Position numbers and translations under genes: made by a program. Shown here piece by piece: positions 33,934 to 46,556 of a stretch of 64,000 bases of DNA. Numbering within the stretch: position 1 is the first letter of the stretch; each line of letters begins with the position of its first letter. The stretch covers positions 1,835,778 to 1,899,777 of the forward strand of contig NC_064449.1 of the NCBI RefSeq assembly GCF_023343835.1. Reading direction: 5' to 3'. The notes beneath the pieces were generated by a model. That model did not search any database. It worked only from the letters and a program-made list of their open reading frames with translations, and was not told the DNA's origin. The DNA comes from Lagopus muta (taxonomy: Eukaryota; Chordata; Aves; Galliformes; Phasianidae).

Positions 33934-34214
33934 CTGCTTGGGTAACTGAGGAAGAGATGAAGCATTAATGAGCAGCACACAGCTACTCTCTTTATCCCTG
34001 CAGGACCTCGTTACCTGTTGCAAACATGAAGGTACATTCCCTTGGGAAACTCGGTCTGCCTGCCTGTTGTTCTGTGCCCAAGGAACAGTGTTGCTGAGTG
34101 GGTGTAACACTCATGGGCAGTGGTTCCACAGCATCTGGGAGGCTGAAAGAAGGCTTGGCTAACAGCCAGCCAGCAGCTGTTGCTTCACCTTGTTTGCTGC
34201 AGGATGGTGGCCGC

Positions 34215-34220
34215 AATAAA
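34215..34220 (+). terminator. CCDC157: Poly(A) signal AATAAA of CCDC157
   Basis: A consensus AATAAA lies 282 nt beyond the stop codon on the coding strand, so the transcript probably ends near 34235. Confidence 0.7.
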
Positions 34221-34235
34221 CCTGTCTGCGCAGCT

Positions 34236-34764
34236 TCCCCTGCTGGCCCTCTGTTGAGCAATGTGAAGTGCAGGGCAGTGGAGTGCATGGGTTGGGCTGC
34301 TGTGTTCCCCTCCTCCCACAACACAGCAGCCCCAGCACCACTGTATAGTGTTGGTGACTGGAGTGGGTTCAGGTACAAGCACTGCTGGCAGCAAGAGGAC
34401 CAGCATGCAAGGAAGGAGGCCTGGGGGAAATTTTCAGCAGGCAGAGATGGCTCTGAACAACGAGCAGAGCAGGGCTGGCGGCATTCCTGGCTACTGGAGT
34501 TCAGCTGCCTGTAGCTCAGCTGCTGCTGCAATCCGTGGCACAGCTCTGATCCTGACCAACTCAGAAGCACCCACACAATGCCTAAGCACAGCGAGGCTCA
34601 GGGAGCTGTTCCCAGGAGGCGGCTACACAGCTTCGAAGAGAACTCACAGGCTTAACTTGCCAGCATGGGCTGCAGCCTAGAAAGCTCTCCTGCAGCAGAG
34701 AAAAGTGGTCAGCAGGGCCAAGGACCGCACAACACAAGACACAGCAGCCTCTCTGAGCTCTCTA
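34236..34764. other. Tail-to-tail spacer between CCDC157 and RNF215
   Basis: About 530 bp between convergent 3' ends. No gene, repeat or RNA was recognised, and the open frames present are short. Confidence 0.5.
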
Positions 34765-34770
34765 TTTAAT
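34765..34770 (-). terminator. RNF215: Candidate poly(A) signal ATTAAA of RNF215
   Basis: TTTAAT on the plus strand is ATTAAA on the RNF215 strand, about 630 nt beyond the stop codon. It is a common variant hexamer and the best candidate in the interval. Confidence 0.5.
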
Positions 34771-35400
34771 AGCAACGGCCACAAGTAGTGCTGCAGCTCC
34801 AGCTGCCACATGGAACAAGAGCCCTTGTGGGCTCACAGCGAGTCCCCGAGCACTCTGTGTTCAGCTAACTCGTACTGTCCTTTCTAATAAGTTAGTATAA
34901 ATAAGGTGGTCCATCCTCCCCCCCACCCCCACCCGTCCCTCAGCTATGGCAGAGCCCCAGGTGCAGGCGGGCTCCCAGCCTGGTGCTGCCCACCTGTTGC
35001 AGCCACAGGCAAATAGAAAAGACTTAGAAAAAATGATGAGCAGGGAGAGGGAACAGCCAGACCTGCGCTCTTCCCTTCAGTACCTGCAGACTCCGCCGAC
35101 AGCCTCAGTGGCCCCTCCCCAGTTATACCCACGAGTGCTTTCCCTGGCACCCATCCCCCAGCCATTTGATTAATGCCCAGCCATGCCCCTGGCCCCTCTA
35201 CTCACACCAAGCAGGGAGAACCCCCCAGAGTCTTCACTCTCCTAAGGGCCAGGCTCTGCCTGGTGCTGCAAAGGGCATGGCTGCGCTGAGCCTTGCTCCA
35301 GTTCCAAGCACAGCTCACCCCACGCCTGCCCTGTTCTTCCCCAGCTCTTCCCAGAGCAGCCATGGGTCCGTCTGTCCCTGGAGCACGTCCGTTGGGCCGA

Positions 35401-38505
<3,105 letters not shown>

Positions 38506-38559
38506 GGCTGCACGGAGCCGCCGCACAGCGCCCCCATGAGGAGGGGAGGTCCGAAGGGA

Positions 38560-38965
38560 AGGATGGAGGATGAGTGCTTTTGGAGGGGGGGGAGGGGAAA
38601 AGAGGATGGGATGAGGACGAAGAGGGAAAGTGGAGGGGGAGGAAGCTCTGCTCTTCTTCCACGCTTTTAATTCAGCTGTTAAACACGACCGGGCTCAGTG
38701 CTGACATCGCATGCTCTCTGCTCCTTACTGAACGACAGGCTGGGATGGAGTAATGGAAATGGGGGGGAGACTGGGATGGGGGTTGAGAAGGGAAAGAGAA
38801 CGTGAAGGGGAAATGGGAAGGATTTGGGATGGGAAGGATAAAGTAGAAAGTGGAAGGGATAGGGATGAGGTTGCTGATGGGTAGTGGAAAAGTGTGCATG
38901 GAATTGGATGGAGATGGAGATGAGAGAGAGGCATCGGTACCAGCTGTGGGATGGAGATTAATCTG
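38560..38965 (+). repeat. Purine-rich tract between RNF215 and SEC14L2
   Basis: About 400 bp in which the plus strand is overwhelmingly G and A, with units such as GGGATGGG, GGGAAAGAG and GGAGATGGAGATGAGAG. It begins within about 60 bp of the RNF215 start codon. It carries no coding signal. Its purine bias on the plus strand is the mirror of the C/T-rich tract at 39330-40480. Confidence 0.7.
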
Positions 38966-39329
38966 GGTGCAGGGACAGGTACTGGGACTGGGATGTGATT
39001 GGGAACCACCACAGGGAGCAGGGAAGTGACAGGGACCAAACCTACCACTGGTAGAGCACCAAGCATGGGGACAAGGCTGAAGGGACAGTGGGCCCCCATC
39101 CATGTCCCCTCGACATGGCACCATATACACACATCCAGGCACACACGTGTAATGCTGGCACAGCACTCCCCAACCCCTTGCAACCCAAGCTAGGAACAAG
39201 TCTGCGGGGCTGTGCCAGAGGCAGTGGCATTGAGAACATCTGTGGGGATCACAGCAGCTCCCAGCCCAAGGGATAAGGGTCCTCGAGCCTGTGGGACATC
39301 CCTGATTCCTCAGGACACACACAGCCCTC

Positions 39330-40480
39330 CTGGGAACACAAGCATCACTCCTGCCCACAGATACCTGCACAACCCCTGCACCCCATTCCCCTGGTGCCTC
39401 CATCTGTCCCTGGCCCCAATCTCTTATCCCTGTTTTCCATTCCCTGTCCCCAGCTCCTGTTCCTATCTATTGCCTTCCACATCTCCCACCCCTGCTCTCT
39501 GTACCCTTTCCCCTACCCCATCTCGCAGCCTTGTCCCCACCTCTGTCCCCTTCTCCACCTCTTGTCTCTGCCCCCATTTGTGTCACCCGCCTCTGTCCCA
39601 TCTCCCTACCTTGTCTCTTGTTCCTATCTTCTCTCCCTGGTGCTCTGACCCCAGTCCCTCATCTCAGTCCTCCCCTGTGCCTGAGACTTGTCTGTATTCC
39701 TGCTTCTTTTTATAACCCCACCTTTCTACCCTGCCCCATTTCTAATCCCCATCTCTGTCTCCAGTTCCCATCTGTCCCTTGTCCCAATGCCTCTCCATGT
39801 CCAACCTCTGTCCTCCATCTCATCTGTCTCTTTCCCCACCTCCCACACTGACCCCACCTTTACCTGCTCCATCCTCTTCCCTGTCCCCATCTCTGCCCCC
39901 TGTTCCCATCTGTCCCCTGTCCCAGTGCCCATCCATGTCCCCACCTCCTGTCGGCTGCCCCAATGCCCATCCTTGTCTCTATCTCTGTCCTGCCCCATCT
40001 CCTACCCTGTCTGCATCTGTCCCATCTCCACCTCTCCCCTGCTACATCTCCCACCCCTGCCCCCATCTCCTTTCCCCTCCCCCATCTCTATCCCACCTTC
40101 ACCTGTCCCCTGCCCCAGTGCCCACCCCCATCCCTACTCCTGTCTCCATTTCCCACCCTGTCCCCACCAGTCCCTACCCCATCTCCTATCCCCTGCCCCT
40201 ATTGCCGTCCCATCTCCACCTATCCCCTACTCCTGAGCCCATCCCCATCCCCGTTTCCTGTCCCCATCTCCCAGCATGTCACGACCTCTGTCCCATCTCC
40301 ACCTGTCCCAATGTCCCAATGCCCACCCTTGTGTGCATCTCCCACCCTGTCCCCACCACTCCCTACCCCATCTCCTATCCCCTGCCCCCATCCCTTTCCC
40401 ATCTCCACCTGTCCCCATCCCCATCCCCATCTCCCACCCCGTCCCTCCACATCCCCTGCCCCATCACCCACCCCGTCCCA
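39330..40480 (+). repeat. C/T-rich minisatellite upstream of SEC14L2
   Basis: About 1.15 kb of almost pure pyrimidine with scattered A. It is built from variants of TCCCATCTCCACCTGTCCCC and CCCACCCTGTCCCCACC. A segment of about 80 bp starting near 40151 recurs almost unchanged near 40340, a period of about 189 bp, so part of the array has a higher-order unit. The minus strand is correspondingly G-rich with many GGGG runs. Confidence 0.75.
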
Positions 40481-40639
40481 GCCGCACACCGGGCCGTACC
40501 CGTGCGGCCACCCGTGCCGGGCACAGTCCAAGGCCGGCACCGGGTGCTGGAGGCGGCACAGGGCGGAGCCGCCTCGCCCAGCTCCATCCCGGCCGCCCTT
40601 AAGAGGCGGCGCCGGGGGCGCGGGGCCGGCGCCGGCACC
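40481..40639 (+). promoter_or_regulatory. SEC14L2: SEC14L2 CpG promoter and 5' UTR
   Basis: The 160 bp before the start codon switch abruptly from the pyrimidine array to CG-dense sequence, and the island continues through intron 1 to about 41700. No TATA box is evident. Confidence 0.5.
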
Positions 40640-43600
40640 ATGAGCGGCCGTGTCGGGGAGCTGAGCCCGCGGCAGGCGGAGGCGCTGGCGCAGGTGAGAC
40701 CGGCACCGGGGGGACGGCGGCGCGGGGCGCTTTGATGCGCCCACCTCGGCCGTGGGGTCCGCGGGGACCCCCGGGCTGCACGGCGCCGGGACCGGGGTCT
40801 CATCACCTCCGGAACCCGGCAGCAGAGGGATGCGGGACGCGGATCCGCGGGACACGGGGAGGCCCGATGACACAGCTTTGCTTCCCCCTGCACGGCGAGC
40901 ATCCCAAGGGCTCTGCTTGCACCCCGTTCCCAGCACGGAGCTCGGCACCCGGAGGTCCCGCGGGACGGCGATACCGCTGGATGTGCGCCGTGCCTCCCTC
41001 CGCCCCACGACGCTTCCATCCTGCAAAAACGTGGCGTGGGGGAAAATCTCCCTGCCTGGGAAGGCATTGCTGCAGGGTGGAGGGCGCCCAGCCGAAATGG
41101 TGGCTGTCACCTGCTGGGGGACACCCGGTGGCTTTGCTTCGTTCCACCTGCAGCAGCCATGCTGGCGTTTATTGGCCTCTGTGGGCATCGATCACGGAGG
41201 GTACGACAGTGGCTGCGCTATCTTATCGCCGAACTGCGGCCCGCGGGCGATGACCTGGGCGGGTACGGCACGGTGCTCAGTTGGGTTTGGGACGGGACAC
41301 TGCGTGGTTGCAACCCTGATGCAAAGAGCTGTGAAACCTGTCCCCTCCCACCCGCCCGCGACCGTGTTGTTTTCCTCTGGGTGAGGGAGTTAATCCCGGG
41401 TTTAATTACACCTAAATTCAGGCGGGGATAATCCGGTCAGCCTCGTTACGGGCTGGTACGGTGCATGGGGGGATTTACACCGCCTGCCCCAGGGCAGCAT
41501 CCCTGCTCACTGCCGACCTCGGCGGTGCCCGAGGCATGTGCGACGACCGCGTGGTGCACAGCCCGGAGCTCGGAGCGCCGCGCAGGGGGCAGAGGGCTGA
41601 CGCCTCGCTTTGGAGGGCACGGGCTGGCTGCCTTACACGAGGATACCGGTCTGGGGACCCTCCCGCAGCAGGCATGGGAGCAGAGACTGCTCTGTGCTGC
41701 CGGCTGCCCCGGGGACAAACTTCAGGTTTTGGGCACAAGGCCACATCCCCAGCCCCGCTGACGGTGGTGCCCCTTCTCCCCGCAGTTTCGAGAGAACATC
41801 AAAGACGTGCTCCCTTCGCTGCCCTTGCAGGACGATCATTTTCTCTTGAAATGGCTCCGAGGTAAGCCCGGGGGGCGCGGTGGGGCTGGGACATCCCGTG
41901 GGGGCTGCGGGCACCACGCCGAGGTGCTGCCCTCACCTGGACTTTAGCAAGCTGGCAGCGGGGCAGAGGGCGGCAGGTTCAGCAGCGACGTCCCGGCTGC
42001 GCCCCGCGCGGGGCTGAGCTCCACTCTCTGCTCTTTTGCAGCACGCAGCTTCGACCTGCCCAAGTCAGAGGCCATGCTCCGCAAGGTGAGGGGGTCCCCG
42101 TGCTGGGGGAGCCCGGCCGAGGGGCTGGGGTGTCCTTGAGACCCCGTGTGCCCTCACCCCGACTCGCTCTGCCCTGCCTTCACAGCACGTGGAGGTCCGC
42201 AAACGCATGGATGCCGACAACATCGTTGCATGGGAGGCACCTGAGGTGGGGGTCCTTGGCCCGTGGTGGGTGTCCCCAGCCTGAGGTGGGCGTCCCCAAC
42301 TGACGGTGCTCCCGCAGGTGATCAGGAAGTACATGGCTGGAGGCATGTGTGGATACGACCGGGAGGGCAGCCCCGTCTGGTACGATATCATCGGGCCACT
42401 GGACCCCAAGGGGCTGCTCTTCTCTGCCTCCAAGCAGGACCTGCTCAAGAACAAGTTCCGTGACTGCGAGTTGCTGCGGCAGGAATGCGAGAAGCAGAGC
42501 CAGAAGGTGGGCGCCTGCGTGGCTGTCCCCACACATCCATATCCCCACCAAACCCACAAGACCCCCCCTTCCCTTCATGCACTGTCACCAGCCCTGCTTT
42601 ATGCCAGCTGCACAAGTTCCTGCCCGTCCCACCAAACAGTCCCTGCTGCCACCTGTGTCCCTGTCCCAGCACCACACCTTTTTCCTGCACTGATGCTCTA
42701 GAGGAAGCACTGGGCCCGTTGGGGGTAAAAGGGGCTGGCACTGGGCTGCCCTCTGCCCCAGGGGTGGCAATGACCAGGAACAGGTGGCAGGAGGGACTTG
42801 GCAGTGGCTGATGCTTCTTGGTCTATAAACTCATCGTCCCACCTGACGACTCTGTCCCTGTCCCAGCTGGGCAAGAAGATTGAGATGGTGATGATGGTCT
42901 ACGACTGCGAGGGCCTGGGCTTGAAGCACCTCTGGAAGCCAGCGGTGGAGGCGTATGGTGAGGTGAGGCTTGGAGGGACCACAGTGGCCACTGAGGTCAG
43001 AACTTCATCCCTTGCTGGGCTGCAGGGTGACCTCCAAGGCTGCGACTCAGGTCCCAGGCCTCACTGCAGTTTGGGCAGGTGCACGGAGCCTCTGTTTAGG
43101 GTTGTCACCTGTGCAAAGCCTGTGCAGATGGGGCTGCCCCAGGGGGTGCTTGGGGCAGGAGGGTGTGGATGCAAAGCTCTCTCCATCCTGCAGCTCCTGG
43201 CGATGTTCGAGGAGAATTACCCCGAGTCCCTGAAGCGCCTGTTCATCGTGAAGGGTGAGCAAGGTGTGGGCATGCAGCTGGGCATCATGCTGGGATGGCT
43301 GCCCTGACACCCAGCTCTGCTCATCAGCTCCCAAGATCTTCCCGGTGGCCTACAACCTGGTCAAGCACTTCCTGAGCGAGGACACTCGCAAGAAAGTCAT
43401 GGTGCTGGGATGTGAGTGGGGCTGCGGTAACCCTCACCCTGCCCATGCAGCATTGGGGTCCCCACCTCAGGCTGAGGTCCCTGCGTGGGACTCAGCCCCT
43501 CTGAACGCCCCGCTATCCCACAGCCAACTGGAAGGAGGTCCTGCAGAAGTACATCGACCCCTCGCAGATCCCAGTGGAGTATGGGGGCACACTGACAGAC

Positions 43601-44307
43601 CCTGATGGGAACCCCAAGTGCCCCAGCAAGGTGAGGAGCGGTCCCTGCAGTGTGAGGGCTATGGGATGGCCGTGCCCTGTGCCCAAAACTATCCCTTTAC
43701 AGATCAACTACGGAGGAGAAGTGCCAAAGCAGTACTACGTGAGGGATCAGCTGGCACAGCGCTACGAGCACACAGCGATGGTCAACAGGGGCTCATCCCA
43801 CCAGGTGGAATACGAGATCCTCGCCCCCGGCTGTGTGCTCAGGTGAGGGGGGTCCGTGCTATGAGGATGAGGATATTGAGGCAGGCGGCGGTGACCCCGG
43901 GTCTCTCTGGCAGGTGGCAGTTTAATTCAGAAGGGGCCGACGTGGGCTTTGGGGTGTACCTGAAGACGAAGGTCGGGGAGCGGCAGCGGGCAGGCGACAT
44001 GACTGAGGTGCTCCCCACCCAGCGCTACAACTCACACATGGTGCCCGAGGACGGCTCCCTCACCTGCTCCACGCCTGGCATCTGTGAGTGGCCCCTAGTC
44101 CCCACCCCCGTGGTCTGTCCCAGCACCCTGACCTCCCCCACCCCTGGTTCTGCAGACGTCCTGCGCTTCGACAACACCTACAGCTACATCCATGCCAAGA
44201 AGGTGAACTACAGCGTGGAGGTGCTGCTGCCTGATGCCACCTCAGCCCAGCAGATCCAACAGCTCGGGGACAAACTGGGCGAGGTGGCCCTGGAGCACAG
44301 CCTGTGA
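40640..44307 (+). CDS. SEC14L2: SEC14L2 (supernatant protein factor / tocopherol-associated protein)
   Basis: Twelve exons: 40640-40693, 41786-41861, 42042-42085, 42186-42245, 42318-42506, 42867-42962, 43194-43254, 43328-43411, 43524-43630, 43703-43842, 43914-44083 and 44156-44307. They give 410 aa (human 403). The CRAL-TRIO N-terminal domain covers residues about 1-60 ([24 protein letters not shown]). The lipid-binding CRAL-TRIO domain is about 75-245 ([44 protein letters not shown]). A GOLD domain covers about 270-385 ([35 protein letters not shown]). Family knowledge: it moves hydrophobic ligands such as alpha-tocopherol and squalene and stimulates squalene epoxidation. The C-terminal 15 residues differ from mammals. 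SEC14L3/L4 are close relatives; SEC14L2 is preferred because the gene lies between RNF215 and MTFP1. Confidence 0.94.
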
Positions 44308-44438
44308 TGGCAGCACGGAGGATGGAAGAAGGGGGGCTGGTGCCCCATGGCTCAGGGACCCGGGGGGCTGTGCCCGGGGTTGTTGGCCCCTCTGTGCCTT
44401 ATGTGGCCCTCAGCAGTGGGGCTGGGTGTGGTGGCGGC

Positions 44439-44444
44439 AGTAAA
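44439..44444 (+). terminator. SEC14L2: Candidate poly(A) signal AGTAAA of SEC14L2
   Basis: A variant hexamer 132 nt after the stop codon, followed by a T/G-rich stretch (GGCTCTTTGTTGTCC). No AATAAA occurs before the next promoter. Confidence 0.5.
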
Positions 44445-44690
44445 GAGATGGACAGTGACGTGGCTTGGCTCTTTGTTGTCCTTCCATCCCATCCCCAGGC
44501 CCTGCTTCCCCTCATCACCGGACCCTATTCCTCCCCTCAGCCTCGTACCCAGATCCCGTTGTCCCTCTCAGCCCCATGCCCCAGGCTCAGCTGCCTCCCT
44601 CAGCCCTTATGTAGGCCCTCAGCCCCACATCAGGCCCCCGCGCCCTCCCCTGCCGTGCACCCACAAGCCCCGCATGCCGGCTGCGCATCC

Positions 44691-44882
44691 CACCCACGTG
44701 GCGGCTGCGGTCGGGTCACGTGCTGCCCGGCTTTGACTTCCCCGCCTCCATCTTAGAGCCGGGCAAGGGGGCGGGGCTAGGCGGGCGGGGCTAAGGGCGG
44801 TGTGCGGAAGGAGGAGGCGGGGTCTGATATGGTGACGTAAAATGGGGGCGGGGCTTCGAGCGGGCACGGGCGGGAGCGCACC
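44691..44882 (+). promoter_or_regulatory. MTFP1: MTFP1 promoter with two CACGTG E-boxes and a CRE-like site
   Basis: CACGTG occurs at 44695-44700 and again at 44717-44722, 22 bp apart start to start (about two helical turns). The second is in TCACGTG context. GGGCGGGGC boxes follow at about 44767-44795 and a TGACGTAA CRE-like site at 44833-44840, 43 bp before the start codon. No TATA box was seen. Confidence 0.6.
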
Positions 44883-45998
44883 ATGGGGGCGGAGGAGCCC
44901 GACCTCTACCGGGACACGTGGGTCCGCTACCTGGGTGAGCTGCGGCACCGGGGCTGGCATCGGGAACGTAGCAGTGGGGCTGGCACGGGGAACCCGATAT
45001 CGACCATGGCAGCGAGCACTGAGTACCGACGCTGTCAGAGCTCTCGGTACCGGCGCTGGCTCCGGATGCCGGTACCGGGCGTCGGCTCTGCCACTCCCCG
45101 AGCTCCGGAACGCTCCGTCCCCGCGTTCCTGTCCCGTTAAACCCCCTGGGCCGGACCCTGCCCTCTGCCATCACCTTTCCCCCCGCTATCCCAACGCTGG
45201 GATCAAGGTGACCCTCGGGGTTGGGGTGACGCCGCCTCCTTGTCGCCTGCTGCCCCCCCAGGCTACGCCAACGAGGTGGGTGAGTCCTTCCGTCCCATCG
45301 TCCCGGTAGCAGCCGTGTGGGCCAGCTATGGGGTGGCCACAGCCTACGTGACAGCCGATGCCATCGACAAGGGCAGGAAAGCTGCGGCGGTGAGTGGCCC
45401 CCCCTGCAGCCCCCGCATCCCCACATGCCCCCATCCCACACCCGCTCTGCTCTCCCAACAGACCCACGCTCAGGACCCCAGCAGGGCACGGCGGGTGGGG
45501 GTGGCGGTGGCAGATACCTTCGTGTGGCAGAGCCTGGCCTCGGTGGCCATCCCAGGCTTCACCATCAACCGCCTGTGTGCCGCCTCGCTGGCCCTGCTGG
45601 CCTCCCTCACCCGCTGGCCTCTGCCTGTCCGAAAGTGGGCCACCACCGCACTGGGGCTGGCTGCCATCCCTGTCATCATCACCCCCATCGACAGGTGAGA
45701 GTCACAGGAGCGAGTGAGGATAGCCACAGTGATCCCTGCTGCAGTCCAGGAGAGGTGGCATGGAGTGAGCTTGGGACACATCCCTACAGTGGGGATGGAG
45801 GAGCCGAAGGGGATTAGCAGGCGCTGGGGATTAGTGGGGTGACACTGGGGACAGCAGGAGGGTGGATGGGGCACATTGCAAAGGGACCCTGAGATGACAG
45901 TGAGGGGCCTGTCACCTTGCCGCAGGTCTGTGGATTTCCTGATGGATTCCAGCATCCGCAAGCTGTATGGCACCGAGGAGCCCCCGTCTGCACCCTGA
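44883..45998 (+). CDS. MTFP1: MTFP1 (MTP18), inner-membrane mitochondrial fission protein
   Basis: Four exons: 44883-44934, 45262-45389, 45462-45694 and 45926-45998. They give 161 aa (human 166). Conserved blocks are DLYRDTWVRYLGYANEVGE, the SYGVA and DAIDKG region, ADTFVWQ-LASVAIPGFTIN, RWPL-VRKW-TTALG, PIDRSVDFLMDSS and RKLY. Three or four hydrophobic stretches (about residues 28-47, 78-105 and 120-140) fit an inner-membrane protein without a cleaved presequence. Family knowledge: MTFP1 promotes DRP1-dependent mitochondrial division and is regulated through PI3K/mTORC1 signalling. The start ATG at 44883 sits in a good context (CACCATGG). The variable linker after DKGRKAA is slightly shorter than in human. 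Confidence 0.95.
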
Positions 45999-46131
45999 AT
46001 CACAGTGCCATGCAGAGCTGGGAGGGGAAACTGAAGCACACTGCTGGCTTGGGGCACTGCAGCCCCTGCACTGTGAACCCACACTCAGGTTTTGGCCACG
46101 GAGTGGCTGCATGCACCCTGCACTTGGTCCA

Positions 46132-46137
46132 AATAAA
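46132..46137 (+). terminator. MTFP1: Poly(A) signal AATAAA of MTFP1
   Basis: A consensus hexamer 134 nt beyond the MTFP1 stop codon. The converging ZP3-like gene has its own signal 400 bp further on. Confidence 0.8.
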
Positions 46138-46538
46138 CTATTTCAAACCTTACCTGCTGCAGGTGGTGTTTGGGTATCAGGAGGGGACACAGCAACAGCT
46201 CCCTAAGGAGGACACCAGGCTGGGTAGCATGTCCTGCCCCAGTGCTCAGCACCCTCTGGGAAGCCCCATCCTTGGGTACTGCAAGGTTCCTGCACCCTCA
46301 GCCCACCACCCCCATGCAGGGTAGGGCTCCTTGCAGTGCCTAGGACAGGCAGCCCAACCCCAAAAGCACTCATGTCCTGCAGGATACAGCCTCACCACTG
46401 CATCCCAGGCCTCCCCAGCCTGCTGGGCACAGCACCAGCTGTCACATTGTCCTGCCTGGAGGCTACATGCCCCATACCACCCTCAAGAGGAGATGGAGGG
46501 GGAAACAAAGAACTCGCATATTTAAAGAAAAGTGACTT
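46138..46538. other. Tail-to-tail spacer between MTFP1 and the ZP3-like gene
   Basis: About 400 bp with no recognisable coding, RNA or repeat content. Confidence 0.5.
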
Positions 46539-46544
46539 TTTATT
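46539..46544 (-). terminator. Poly(A) signal AATAAA of the ZP3-like gene
   Basis: TTTATT on the plus strand is AATAAA on the gene strand. It begins only 12 nt after the TGA stop at 46557-46559, so the 3' UTR would be about 25-35 nt. Confidence 0.75.
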
Positions 46545-46556
46545 ACAGAGAACATC

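Noticed and set aside
38506-38526. GTG codon upstream of the RNF215 ATG giving seven extra residues
   Set aside because: Non-ATG start with no support. The ATG at 38505 gives a clean signal peptide.
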